Shown: piece by piece, positions 1 to 8,190 of the stretch
How positions within the stretch are numbered: the first letter of the stretch is position 1
How the letters are laid out: each line of letters begins with the position of its first letter
From: Paenibacillus foliorum
Lineage (GTDB): Bacteria; Bacillota; Bacilli; Paenibacillales; NBRC-103111
Assembly (NCBI RefSeq): GCF_013141765.1
Contig: NZ_WHOD01000070.1
Span: 186,001 to 250,000, forward strand
Direction: 5' to 3'
DNA: 64,000 nucleotides
Program-made: the position numbers and the translations under genes
Notes under the pieces: model-generated
Database searches by the model: none
The model's input: only the letters and a program-made list of their open reading frames with translations
What the model was told of the DNA's origin: nothing

Positions 1-205
1 AACGTTCAACTCCGCTAACCGTAAGCAGAGGCTTAGTCTCATCAAATAGGCGTGGAGCGAATAAAGATCCAGCACTCGAAGAAAATGCTTCTACTTCTGA
101 TATTTCCTCTATAGAAACCTCTGTAGAATCCTGTGCCTTGGAATCGGGATCCTGCTTCGCTGCGATATTACTCGTTTTGCCCTTCGATCGAAGCCAACCC
201 ATCAT
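1..205 (-). CDS. Unrecognised protein, N-terminal 68 residues only
   Basis: The gene runs off the left edge. I chose the ATG at 205 because a strong AGGAGGG lies 9 nt upstream; the next codon is also ATG. The visible part has a basic start (MMGWLRSKGK), then an acidic, Ser/Glu-rich stretch that looks like a flexible linker, then a more hydrophobic segment reaching the edge. No signal peptide or known motif is visible. It lies downstream of dnaD on the same strand, but a terminator separates them, so it is probably transcribed on its own. I do not recognise the family. Confidence 0.6.
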   Translation of the reverse strand, partial: MMGWLRSKGKTSNIAAKQDPDSKAQDSTEVSIEEISEVEAFSSSAGSLFAPRLFDETKPLLTVSGVER

Positions 206-590
206 CTCGAACCGCCCTCCTGTCGGTAATCTCTATGTATTTAAGGATTTCTTAATATTTCCAAATTATAGACGACTCAAAACTCCTAAAAGTTACAAAA
301 TAATTTCAATTAAAAAAATATTTTTAATGTAAACTAAATTTCATAACCCAAACCAGTGCTTGATTGGTCTGTTGAGCCTGAATTAATTGATTACATGCAA
401 AGTGGAGTGTAACAATGCGGATTTAAAGGGGTGTAAAGCCTTACATAGCGGATCGAGGAGTTATCAACTTTCCATTGTATTCAAAAAAAGACCGCTGCTC
501 CCCGTTTGACGGAGAATACAGCAGTCCTCTTCTCTTGTGAAGCTCGTATTGCTTCCAGCTTTAGCAACCCGTAGTCTCTTCCCTTAACGC
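206..590. other. Intergenic region, AT-rich, no gene
   Basis: This holds the dnaD terminator at its right end and a very AT-rich stretch around 240-350 that probably carries the promoter of the truncated gene: a TATAAT on the minus strand lies at 264-269 without a convincing -35. A weak dyad TGTAA-N4-TTACA at 432-445 could be an operator. No coding potential was seen. Confidence 0.4.
483..526 (-). terminator. Rho-independent terminator after dnaD
   Basis: Read on the minus strand, GACTGCTG pairs with CAGCGGTC, followed inside by CTCC/GGAG after a small bulge, and then seven T residues. It lies about 65 nt after the dnaD stop and closes the asnS-dnaD unit. Confidence 0.8.
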
Positions 591-1265
591 TTAACGAATA
601 GAGCGAAATTTTTGCGAGTGCTCCTTCGCTTGCTCCACGGTTGTAATCCGGTTACGGCTCCACTCCATTAAAATCCGGTCAATGTAGCGGAAATGCACTT
701 TGCCGGCAAACACGGCTTCCTTTAACCCAGCCAAAATAAGCTGCTCTTGATATTGATCCTTGTCGAGCCACCCTGTAATGGATTCGAGCTCCATAGGTGT
801 GAGCGGACGACCGAATTCTTTTTCGAAAATACTGAAAATATCTTTGCGCACCACCGGCTCGGATTGCTCCCGCGCTTTTTGCCGCTCCATCTGCTCATCG
901 TACCAGCAGCCTGCCAGCCGCTCCAATAATGGACTGAAGTTGTACTTCTCGCACTGCATCCCACTTACAGGATCAATATCTTCATCTATTGTCAGCAGCC
1001 CTTCCTTCAATAGCTTCTGCAGTGCTGCAATAACTTTCTCTGGCCCTACGGACATCCGCCCCTGCAGTTCCTCCAGAGTTGGAAAATCTTTGCGTTCTTT
1101 TTCGATCAAGGCCATAACATGGATCATAAGCATGACCTCAACCTCATTCAATTTCAATTGGCTATAATGCTTCAGCAGCAGGTAAGGAATTTCAATATTC
1201 CCTTCCCTCCAGCCTGCCACAAAAGCGTTCTGCAGCCCAAGCCGCTCGTAATCGTTTCGTATCAT
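591..1265 (-). CDS. dnaD: DnaD-family primosome protein
   Basis: DnaD helps load the replicative helicase at origins and restart sites in low-G+C Gram-positives. The 224 residues show the two-part family plan: an N-terminal winged-helix oligomerisation region (about 1-105) and a C-terminal DnaD domain (about 140-205) with the typical FEKEFGRPLTPME and FRYIDRILMEW signatures, then a short charged tail. Length fits the family (B. subtilis DnaD is slightly over 230 residues). It follows asnS by 26 nt on the same strand, the arrangement known from Bacillus, and ends at a terminator. Function is confident from the C-terminal signature. Confidence 0.93.
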   Translation of the reverse strand: MIRNDYERLGLQNAFVAGWREGNIEIPYLLLKHYSQLKLNEVEVMLMIHVMALIEKERKDFPTLEELQGRMSVGPEKVIAALQKLLKEGLLTIDEDIDPVSGMQCEKYNFSPLLERLAGCWYDEQMERQKAREQSEPVVRKDIFSIFEKEFGRPLTPMELESITGWLDKDQYQEQLILAGLKEAVFAGKVHFRYIDRILMEWSRNRITTVEQAKEHSQKFRSIR

Positions 1266-1291
1266 CCGTTCACCTCTTTATTTCGATACTT

Positions 1292-2590
1292 CTATGGGTA
1301 CAGTCGGTACAACAGCCTTGGAAAAGGTATCGTCTCCCGTACATGATCCAACCCGCAAATCCAAGCTACCGTACGCTCTAAGCCAAGCCCAAAGCCGGAA
1401 TGTGGTACAGAGCCGTATTTGCGCAAATCCAAATACCATTGATACGCTTCTTTGGACAGCTCATGCTCCGCAAAGCGTTCCTCCATCAGCTCCGGATCGT
1501 CAATCCGCTGGCTGCCTCCAATAATTTCTCCGTAGCCTTCCGGCGCGATCATATCCGCACATAACACCACTTCAGGACGGTTCGGATCAGGCTTCATATA
1601 AAATGCTTTAATTTCCGTTGGCCAATGAGTGATGAACACGGGCCTATCATAGTTTGCGGCGATGGCAGTCTCATGGGGAGCACCAAAATCCTCACCCCAC
1701 TCGAATTCATGACCATTCGATTTCAAGAAATCGACCGCTTCATCATAGGTAATACGCGGGAATGGGGCTGTAATTTGCGCCAGCTTTGTTACATCTCTTT
1801 CGAGTACCTCAAGCTCCTTGGAGCAATGCTTCATTACGGATGCAACAATATGGGAGACGAACTGCTCCTGAACCTCTAGATTTTCCTCATGAGCCACAAA
1901 AGCCATCTCCGGCTCAATCATCCAGAATTCGATTAGGTGACGCCGCGTTTTGGATTTTTCAGCACGGAATGTAGGGCCGAATGAATACACACGGCCAAGC
2001 GCCATCGCTGCAGCTTCCATGTACAATTGTCCGCTTTGAGTCAAATACGCATCCTCATCGAAATATTTGGTGTGGAACAAATTAGTCGTTCCCTCACATG
2101 AGGATGGCGTTAGAATCGGCGGATCCACTAGCTGGAAACCTCGCTCGTCAAAAAACTGCTGAATGGCACGAATAATTTGTGCACGTACAACGAGAATTGC
2201 CCTCTGCCGCGGTGTCCGAATCCACAAATGACGATGATCCATCAAATAGTCGACCCCATGCTCCTTAGGCGTAATCGGATAGTCACTCGTAATTTGAATA
2301 ATCTCAACTCCGGTAACATTCAGCTCGAAGCCGCCCTTACTTCTTGTATCTTCACGCACCGTTCCAGTCACGTATAAAGAGCTTTCTTGAGTCAGCTTTG
2401 CCGCTGCATCCCACACTTCTTGGGTAACATCACTTTTCACAACCACACCCTGGATATACCCGGAGCCATCGCGGAGCTGCAAAAACTGAATTTTACCGCT
2501 TGAACGTTTATTATGCAGCCAGCAGCCTATAGTAACGGTTTCATTTATATGCTTATCAACATCACGGATCATGGATAATTTTCGACTCAT
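1292..2590 (-). CDS. asnS: Asparaginyl-tRNA synthetase
   Basis: Charges tRNA-Asn with asparagine in the cytoplasm. It is a class II enzyme of about 432 residues: an N-terminal OB-fold anticodon-binding domain (GCWLHNKRSSGKIQFLQLRDG near residue 20), then the catalytic core with motif 2 (FRAEKSKTRRHLIEFWMIEPE) and motif 3 (GFGLGLERTVAWICGL) near the C-terminus. I start at the ATG at 2590, which matches the usual MSRK-type start; an in-frame TTG at 2599 is possible. No T-box is present in the short gap after ackA. A TATAAT overlaps the ackA stop codon and may help transcribe asnS-dnaD separately. Confidence 0.96.
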   Translation of the reverse strand: MSRKLSMIRDVDKHINETVTIGCWLHNKRSSGKIQFLQLRDGSGYIQGVVVKSDVTQEVWDAAAKLTQESSLYVTGTVREDTRSKGGFELNVTGVEIIQITSDYPITPKEHGVDYLMDHRHLWIRTPRQRAILVVRAQIIRAIQQFFDERGFQLVDPPILTPSSCEGTTNLFHTKYFDEDAYLTQSGQLYMEAAAMALGRVYSFGPTFRAEKSKTRRHLIEFWMIEPEMAFVAHEENLEVQEQFVSHIVASVMKHCSKELEVLERDVTKLAQITAPFPRITYDEAVDFLKSNGHEFEWGEDFGAPHETAIAANYDRPVFITHWPTEIKAFYMKPDPNRPEVVLCADMIAPEGYGEIIGGSQRIDDPELMEERFAEHELSKEAYQWYLDLRKYGSVPHSGFGLGLERTVAWICGLDHVRETIPFPRLLYRLYP

Positions 2591-2655
2591 AGTGACCAAT
2601 CATCCTCTCTCTTTCTATTTCCATCTATCTGTCTGCAGTGTTTAAGCTTTCTTCA

Positions 2656-3873
2656 TTATACTACATCTTCCTCGCGGGCTAAAATCAGCCTGTGCGTGTC
2701 GCGGGCGATCACTAACTCTTCGTTGGTTGGAATTACCATCACTTGTATACGAGATTCCTTTGTGGAAATGACACGTTCAGCATCAGATCTCTGAACGTTA
2801 GCATGCTCATCCAGCTCTAAACCAAGGAATGTCAGGTTGCGGCATAACGCTTCGCGCAGCTCTGCCGAATTTTCCCCGACGCCTGCTGTGAAAACTAATA
2901 GATCCAAGCCATTCATCGCAGCCGCATACGCGCCGATATATTTACGCAGCCGATATTCGTACATTTCAAAAGCGAGTGTCGCATTCCTGTCACCGGCTTC
3001 CATCGCCCGTACTATTTCCCTCATGTCGCCGCTTATGCCTGATATCGCCATTAAACCGCTATGCTTATTAAGCATCGAGTTAACCTCATTGAGAGTCAGC
3101 TCCTCCTTACCCATAGCAAACGGGACAATAGCAGGATCAATATCCCCGCTGCGAGTTCCCATCATCAGCCCTTCAAGAGGTGTCATGCCCATACTGGTAT
3201 CTACGGAGCGTCCGTTCAAAATTGCTGCGCAGCTAGCCCCATTGCCGATATGGCAGGTCACAATCTTTAGCTTATCGAATGGCTTTTGGATTAAAGCAGC
3301 CGCTCTCTCGCTGACATAAGCATGAGATGTACCATGAAAGCCGTATCTACGAATCTGGTGCTTCTTATACAGCACCATTGGAATCGGATACAAATAAGAT
3401 TTTGGCGGCATGGTTTGGTGGAATGCTGTGTCAAATACAACGACTTGCGGTACATCAGGCATATTATTCTCAACCGCTTGAATTCCTAGCAAATGGGCTG
3501 GATTATGAAGCGGTGCAAGATCGAATAATCTTCTGATCTCCCGCTTCACTTCCTCATTGACGATTACCGAGCTTGAAAATGATTCACCGCCATGTACAAC
3601 CCGGTGTCCAACCGCATCAATTTCTTTCATTGATGACAGCACTCCGTGGTCCTTATGCATAAGCATGCCTAGAACCTTTTGGATAGCTGTCGTATGCTCC
3701 AGAACCTCAGCTACCTCCCTGATCCCCTGCCTCTCTGCAGGATCGTAGCTAAGAATAGCCGTTTCCATACCAATCCGTTCTACCTTCCCTTTAGCCAGAA
3801 CCTCTTCATTATCCATATTATACAACTGAAATTTTAATGACGAGCTTCCTGCATTGATTACTAATATATTCAC
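2656..3873 (-). CDS. ackA: Acetate kinase
   Basis: Interconverts acetyl phosphate plus ADP with acetate plus ATP in overflow metabolism. The 405-residue protein has the family start ILVINAGSSSLKFQLY, the substrate-site VVFDTAFHQTMP motif near residue 150, HGTSHAYV, and the ADP-binding GMTPLEGLMMGTRSGDIDP and FTAGVGENS motifs. Length is normal. Its ATG overlaps the stop of the upstream 3-hydroxyacyl-CoA dehydrogenase gene (ATGA), so the two are translationally coupled. No phosphotransacetylase gene is nearby. Confidence 0.96.
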   Translation of the reverse strand: MNILVINAGSSSLKFQLYNMDNEEVLAKGKVERIGMETAILSYDPAERQGIREVAEVLEHTTAIQKVLGMLMHKDHGVLSSMKEIDAVGHRVVHGGESFSSSVIVNEEVKREIRRLFDLAPLHNPAHLLGIQAVENNMPDVPQVVVFDTAFHQTMPPKSYLYPIPMVLYKKHQIRRYGFHGTSHAYVSERAAALIQKPFDKLKIVTCHIGNGASCAAILNGRSVDTSMGMTPLEGLMMGTRSGDIDPAIVPFAMGKEELTLNEVNSMLNKHSGLMAISGISGDMREIVRAMEAGDRNATLAFEMYEYRLRKYIGAYAAAMNGLDLLVFTAGVGENSAELREALCRNLTFLGLELDEHANVQRSDAERVISTKESRIQVMVIPTNEELVIARDTHRLILAREEDVV

Positions 3874-4742
3874 AAGCGGTCGCCCTCCCTATCGTAGCTG
3901 AAAAATCCTTGTCCTGTTTTTGTACCCAGCTGTCCTGCACGCACCATTTGCTTCAGCAGTACAGAGGGCCTATATTTGACATCCCCAAACTCACGGAACA
4001 TCCGCTCCATCGCATCCAGAACAGAATCCAATCCGAAGCGATCTGCCATCTCCAATGGGCCGTAATGAAATTCATAACCGAGCCTCATCGCTGAATCAAT
4101 ATCTTCAGCAGTAGCCACCCGCTCCGACAAAGTATGCATGGCTTCATTAATAAGCACACATATCAATCTTGTAGTTACGAAACCAGGCGATTCATATACT
4201 TGAATACCGCGCTTTTGAATCTTATTCTCAACAAATTCCTTAGTTAGAGTAAATGTCTGCTCGGAGGTTTTCAACCCGCGAATAATTTCTACTAGGTGAA
4301 CCTTCGAAACAGGATGCAGAAAGTGAACCCCAATTACCCGTCCCGGTTGTGTCGTAACGGCTGCGATCTCGGTCAAGCTAAGCGTAGACGTGTTGCTGGC
4401 AAGGATAACCGACGGCGGACAAATCGCATCCAGTTGCTGAAAGAGCAGCTTTTTCTGCTCTAAATCCTCACTGATAGTCTCTATGACCATCTCGCAATCA
4501 ATTAACCTTTGCATATCGGTTTCTTTATGTATTCTAGACATAATCAGCTTCTTCTCCGAAGAGGTGATCGCCCATTTCTCCAGTCTTTTATCGAGACTTA
4601 TTTCGATAAATTCGAAAGCCTGCTCTAATCTCAGCGGCGTTCGTTCCATTAGAAGAACTTCCAATCCCTGCTCTGCTAACATTTCAGCGATTCCCTGACC
4701 CATAGTACCGGCGCCGATAACGCCAATTTTATTAATTTGCAT
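3870..4742 (-). CDS. 3-hydroxyacyl-CoA (3-hydroxybutyryl-CoA) dehydrogenase
   Basis: Oxidises L-3-hydroxyacyl-CoA to 3-oxoacyl-CoA with NAD+, or the reverse. The N-terminal Rossmann fold begins with IGVIGAGTMGQGIAEMLA. ASNTSTLSLTEIA and VIGVHFLHPVSKVHLVEII carry the catalytic His region, and the C-terminal helical domain ends with GTKTGQGFFSYD. About 290 residues is normal for the single-domain family (Hbd, MmgB, PaaH). I start at ATG 4742, 8 nt after GGGGGAG. It is the first gene of a coupled pair with ackA; no thiolase or crotonase gene is in the window, so the precise pathway is unknown. Confidence 0.9.
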   Translation of the reverse strand: MQINKIGVIGAGTMGQGIAEMLAEQGLEVLLMERTPLRLEQAFEFIEISLDKRLEKWAITSSEKKLIMSRIHKETDMQRLIDCEMVIETISEDLEQKKLLFQQLDAICPPSVILASNTSTLSLTEIAAVTTQPGRVIGVHFLHPVSKVHLVEIIRGLKTSEQTFTLTKEFVENKIQKRGIQVYESPGFVTTRLICVLINEAMHTLSERVATAEDIDSAMRLGYEFHYGPLEMADRFGLDSVLDAMERMFREFGDVKYRPSVLLKQMVRAGQLGTKTGQGFFSYDREGDRL

Positions 4743-4926
4743 AACGTGATCTCCCCCTAGCAAACAGCAATTACTGATGGTTATTCCCATCTTACAGGAA
4801 CCTACTTAACCATTTTATTATACAACAACCTTGGATTGAAATGAAAAAACGCACACTTAAATAAGTTCCTTGCGGTGTCCTTGGTGTCTAATTTATGAAT
4901 GTGGGATTACAGGCACTGTTGGAAAT

Positions 4927-4970
4927 CAGAGGAATAACGTAACAGCTAGTTCCGTTAACTTTCTGTTTTT
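4927..4970. repeat. 44-bp dispersed palindromic element, copy 1
   Basis: This begins CAGAGGAATAACG and ends CGTTAACTTTCTGTTTTT. Aligned by eye with 22475-22518 it has the same length and 36 of 44 matching bases. The arms pair (AGA..TAACG with CGTTA..TCT) around a CAGCTAGTT centre. Here it is not directly behind a gene. Confidence 0.65.
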
Positions 4971-4995
4971 CGCCTTTTGAACATACTTGCCCAAA

Positions 4996-5020
4996 ATAAC
5001 GGAATTTCGAGTTCCGTTAT
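4996..5020. repeat. Perfect AACGGAA palindrome
   Basis: ATAACGGAA and TTCCGTTAT form 9-bp perfect arms around a 7-nt centre. It shares its core with the 44-bp elements at 4927 and 22475. A half-copy (GAAC..GTTCCGTTCC) follows near 5053-5072. Confidence 0.6.
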
Positions 5021-5134
5021 CGCCTTAAATTGAAGACGCCAGGATCAACAAACGAACTTCATGTTCCGTTCCAATTTTTTCAGAACTCATACCAGCTTCG
5101 CCTCTACCCTCTTTTATTGCAATGTCAGAAAAGT

Positions 5135-5178
5135 AAAAGGTAAGCCAGAGCAGCTTAAACCGCTCTAACTTACCTTTT
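5135..5178 (-). terminator. Terminator after the Gfo/Idh oxidoreductase gene
   Basis: AAAAGGTAAG and CTTACCTTTT form a perfect 10-bp stem with a second AGAGC/GCTCT stem inside. It follows the minus-strand stop at 5233 and is flanked by T-rich sequence on the minus strand. Confidence 0.75.
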
Positions 5179-5232
5179 GAGATTGACTTTTGATATGACT
5201 AGTTCAATTCCTCGAAGGTCCTAACGACCCAC

Positions 5233-6255
5233 TCACTTAACAAGTACGTTTTGTTTAGTTGCCTGAGATTCAAATGCCGCCAAGATAACGTTCAACGATT
5301 TCAAACCTTCTTCACCGGAAATGCTTGGTGGAGTATTCGTCACAATGCTGTTGATAAAAGCATCGATAACGCCGCTTGCCGTTTGCTTATCGTTGGTTGC
5401 CATCGCACCGACTCTATGCTTCTCAACTGACCCGTCACGAAGTTCTACGATAACTTGATCCTCTGGATGAGTTCCGATATGCATAGCGCCGTTCTCGCAC
5501 CATAACACTGTGCTGTTGTCTTGACCTTTGTAGTAAGTCCAGCTAGCTACCAATGTACCGATCGTTCCGCTCTTCATGCGCAGCAAGCAGGTTGAGTTGT
5601 CGTCGCATTCTGTGCCCTCTTTATGTATCGTTCCAACAAATGCGGCAACCTCAGTCACCTCATCTTCCAGCAGCCAACGGATCAAGTCGGACTTATGTAC
5701 GCCAAGGTCACCCATCGCTCCCATAATTGCTTCTTCCTTGCGGAAGAACCAGCTATTGCGTCCATCAATACTCCAGCCTTCCGGGCCTGGATGTCCGAAG
5801 GAGGTACGGAAGGTCAATACTTTACCAAGCTTACCGGTTTGCAAAATTTCTTTTGCTTTTACGTGAGGAGGCATCAGACGTTGATTGTGACCGACCATCA
5901 AGAATACGCCATTTTTCTTTGCCGCTTCAATCATCGCCAAGCCTTCCTCGTAAGTAGTCGCCATAGGCTTTTCTACCAGAACATGCGCACCTGCATTGGC
6001 AACAGCGATTGATACCGGAGCATGAAGTACATTCGGCAGGTTGACGCTAACTGCATCCGGCTTCTCCACTTGCAGCATTTCTTCATAACTTGAATAGGCT
6101 TTTGCACCATGTAGCTCGGCGTAATGTTCAGCACGTTCAATAACGATATCGCAAAATGCTACTAACTCAACGTTCGGATTAGCCGCATATTCAGGAATAT
6201 GACGGTGCTTGGAAATCGAACCACAACCTATTACAGCGACTCTAACTTTACTCAT
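5233..6255 (-). CDS. Gfo/Idh/MocA-family NAD(P)-dependent oxidoreductase
   Basis: Probable sugar or inositol-type dehydrogenase in the cytoplasm. The 340 residues start with a Rossmann fold (VRVAVIGCGSISKHRH), carry the family EKP motif (HVLVEKPMA, about residues 92-100), and have the catalytic-domain helix GAMGDLGVHKSDLIRWLL with the conserved Asp and His. Substrate cannot be read from sequence. It is cotranscribed behind a sugar-phosphate-isomerase-like gene 26 nt upstream, a pairing common in sugar and inositol catabolism. The divergent AraC gene is the likely regulator. Confidence 0.87.
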   Translation of the reverse strand: MSKVRVAVIGCGSISKHRHIPEYAANPNVELVAFCDIVIERAEHYAELHGAKAYSSYEEMLQVEKPDAVSVNLPNVLHAPVSIAVANAGAHVLVEKPMATTYEEGLAMIEAAKKNGVFLMVGHNQRLMPPHVKAKEILQTGKLGKVLTFRTSFGHPGPEGWSIDGRNSWFFRKEEAIMGAMGDLGVHKSDLIRWLLEDEVTEVAAFVGTIHKEGTECDDNSTCLLRMKSGTIGTLVASWTYYKGQDNSTVLWCENGAMHIGTHPEDQVIVELRDGSVEKHRVGAMATNDKQTASGVIDAFINSIVTNTPPSISGEEGLKSLNVILAAFESQATKQNVLVK

Positions 6256-6281
6256 GATTTATATGCACCCCAGTTATATGT

Positions 6282-7055
6282 TTAAAATTTAGACAAATAA
6301 TTATCTCTAACCCAATTTAAGCTCGTTGCCACGCTTTCTAAAGGAGGATTTGCACAACGGTCCTGTTCGACAATCAGCCATTCCACCCCAGCGTCGGATG
6401 ATGCTTGAATCACATTCGGCAAATCAACCTCACCAAGTCCCAGCTCAACGGTATCCATTTGATTTTCGGGTCCACGGTTAAAGTCCTTTAAATGAAGCAA
6501 TGGTAATCTTCCAGCGTACCGGTTTATATAGGCAAGGGGATCTTGGCCTGCATATTTAACCCAGCAAACATCCATCTCAACTTTTACTGCATCAGCAGAA
6601 GTGGTTGAATATAACGCATCGAATACAAACTCATCGTTAATGCTTTCTTCAAACTCAAATGCATGGTTATGATAGCCGAACTGTAGTCCAGCTTCCTTAA
6701 CTTGATGACCTGCATCCTCAAAAAATGCAAACAACGCCTTCCAAGCTTCAGCATCTTTACGGTCTTCCAATGCAATATGAGGGCAAATGAAATAAGGAGC
6801 GCCAATCGCTTTCAAGTAAGCGATTTCTTTTTCAAGGTTTTCTCTCATATTTTTAAGGCTTACATGGGCACCTATTGCTTTCAAGTTGAGCTCATCAAGT
6901 AAATCTCTTAGTTCTTCTGCTTCCAAGCCTCCGTATCCGGCGAATTCCACACCTTCGTAGCCAAGCTCAGCAACCTTGCGCAGTGTACCACGAAAATCCT
7001 CTGCCAAGTCATCGCGCAATGTGTATAGCTGTAAGCCAATTCCCATTCTTCTCAT
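6282..7055 (-). CDS. Sugar phosphate isomerase/epimerase (AP endonuclease 2-type TIM barrel)
   Basis: Likely acts on a ketose or inosose with the oxidoreductase encoded next to it. GIGLQLYTLRDDL at the N-terminus, YEGVEFAGYGG, the metal-ligand region FGYHNHAFEF and VEMDVCWVKYAGQDP, and LHLKDF are family signatures. About 257 residues is normal. I start at ATG 7055, 11 nt after AAGGAG; an ATG three codons later is possible. First gene of a two-gene minus-strand operon. Confidence 0.85.
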   Translation of the reverse strand: MRRMGIGLQLYTLRDDLAEDFRGTLRKVAELGYEGVEFAGYGGLEAEELRDLLDELNLKAIGAHVSLKNMRENLEKEIAYLKAIGAPYFICPHIALEDRKDAEAWKALFAFFEDAGHQVKEAGLQFGYHNHAFEFEESINDEFVFDALYSTTSADAVKVEMDVCWVKYAGQDPLAYINRYAGRLPLLHLKDFNRGPENQMDTVELGLGEVDLPNVIQASSDAGVEWLIVEQDRCANPPLESVATSLNWVRDNYLSKF

Positions 7056-7181
7056 GCTGATGCACACTCCTTAAAAGTTTTTGTATTTGATTCCATTGTA
7101 CCTATAAATGCCCTATAATGACTATGAACGATGTGGTTCGAACATGAACTATTTGGCTACAAAGTAGACGAGGTGCAAATA

Positions 7182-8006
7182 ATGAACTCCCAGATTTTAA
7201 CTTGTGGCTATTCTTATCACTCACAAAAGTTTCATAACAGCCATAGCGATGGTCTCCCCTGCTATTTATTCCGGTTACAGACAGAAGGCTGCAGCTACGC
7301 TTTGGTAGGTGGCAATATGACCCTTATCGAGACAGGCGACCTGCTCCTTTTTAAACCGGGGGATAAATATGATTTACATGTGGAGGAGCATACAAATTTG
7401 ATGCAGCAAACCCTCATATCCAGTGGAGATTATTACATTTTGTGCAAAGGTGACTGGATTGATGAATGGTGGAGCAGCTCCAAAAAGCCGCAGAAAGTCC
7501 GCATAGCTGTCAACGAACCGCTTCTCACTTTATGGCGGCAAATTATTTTGGAGAAACGCCGTTTCGAGGATGAAAACAAACAATTATCCGAATATTTGTT
7601 GTGGGCCTTATGTCTTCACATTGAGCGTGCTGTAGACGATCATATTTCATTGCGAGGCAGCTCTTTCCTCGCCACCCGGATGAAAAGCTTCATAGAGGAG
7701 CATGCAGTCCTCCCCTTCAAAGTCGAGGATGTGGCTCAACATGTAGGTATCAGCGTATCACGCGCCGTCCATTTATTTAAGGAATGCTTCGGTAAGACAA
7801 TCATCCAATACACGCAAGAGATTCGTCTTTCTTCCTCTATTGAGAGGATGGTTTATACCACCATGACATTGGAGCAGATTGCCGAGACCACAGGCTTTGG
7901 CAGTTATTCCTATTTCCATCGGGTTTTTCGAGATAAATACGGCTTATCCCCTAAGGCATACAGAGTCAAATTCTCTGATGGTGGAATAGATCAGCCTAGC
8001 CTTTAA
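7182..8006 (+). CDS. AraC-family transcriptional regulator
   Basis: DNA-binding regulator, probably of the divergent oxidoreductase/isomerase genes. The N-terminal half (about 1-120) looks like a cupin-type ligand domain with a PGDKYDLH strand. The C-terminal half has the two helix-turn-helix motifs of AraC (VEDVAQHVGISVSRAVHLFKE and LEQIAETTGFGSYSYFHRVFRDKYGLSPKAYR). I choose ATG 7182 with GAGGTG 6 nt before it. An in-frame ATG at 7131 lacks a ribosome site and lies about 12 nt from the -10 candidate TATAAT at 7114-7119. Confidence 0.85.
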   Translation: MNSQILTCGYSYHSQKFHNSHSDGLPCYLFRLQTEGCSYALVGGNMTLIETGDLLLFKPGDKYDLHVEEHTNLMQQTLISSGDYYILCKGDWIDEWWSSSKKPQKVRIAVNEPLLTLWRQIILEKRRFEDENKQLSEYLLWALCLHIERAVDDHISLRGSSFLATRMKSFIEEHAVLPFKVEDVAQHVGISVSRAVHLFKECFGKTIIQYTQEIRLSSSIERMVYTTMTLEQIAETTGFGSYSYFHRVFRDKYGLSPKAYRVKFSDGGIDQPSL

Positions 8007-8190
8007 TAGCAGTGAACGAGATAAACGGCTTTTTTGATTATATTCAATCTATCCGTTTCGAGCCTCCGGTCAGCCATGTTATATTGAGTTAACACATCAA
8101 CAATGATAAAGGAATATTTTGCATTGGGCCATGGGGTTGCTCCACGGCTCTTTTTGATTAAGCAGCAATCTTTGGAAAGGAACTGCATCT

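Larger units (their letters stand above)
4743..5232. other. Intergenic region with palindromic repeats
   Basis: No gene is supported here. It contains three AACGGAA-type palindromic pieces (4927-4970, 4996-5020 and about 5051-5075) and the terminator of the oxidoreductase operon at 5135-5178. The upstream promoter of the dehydrogenase-ackA unit should lie at about 4743-4850 but I could not place it. Confidence 0.5.
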
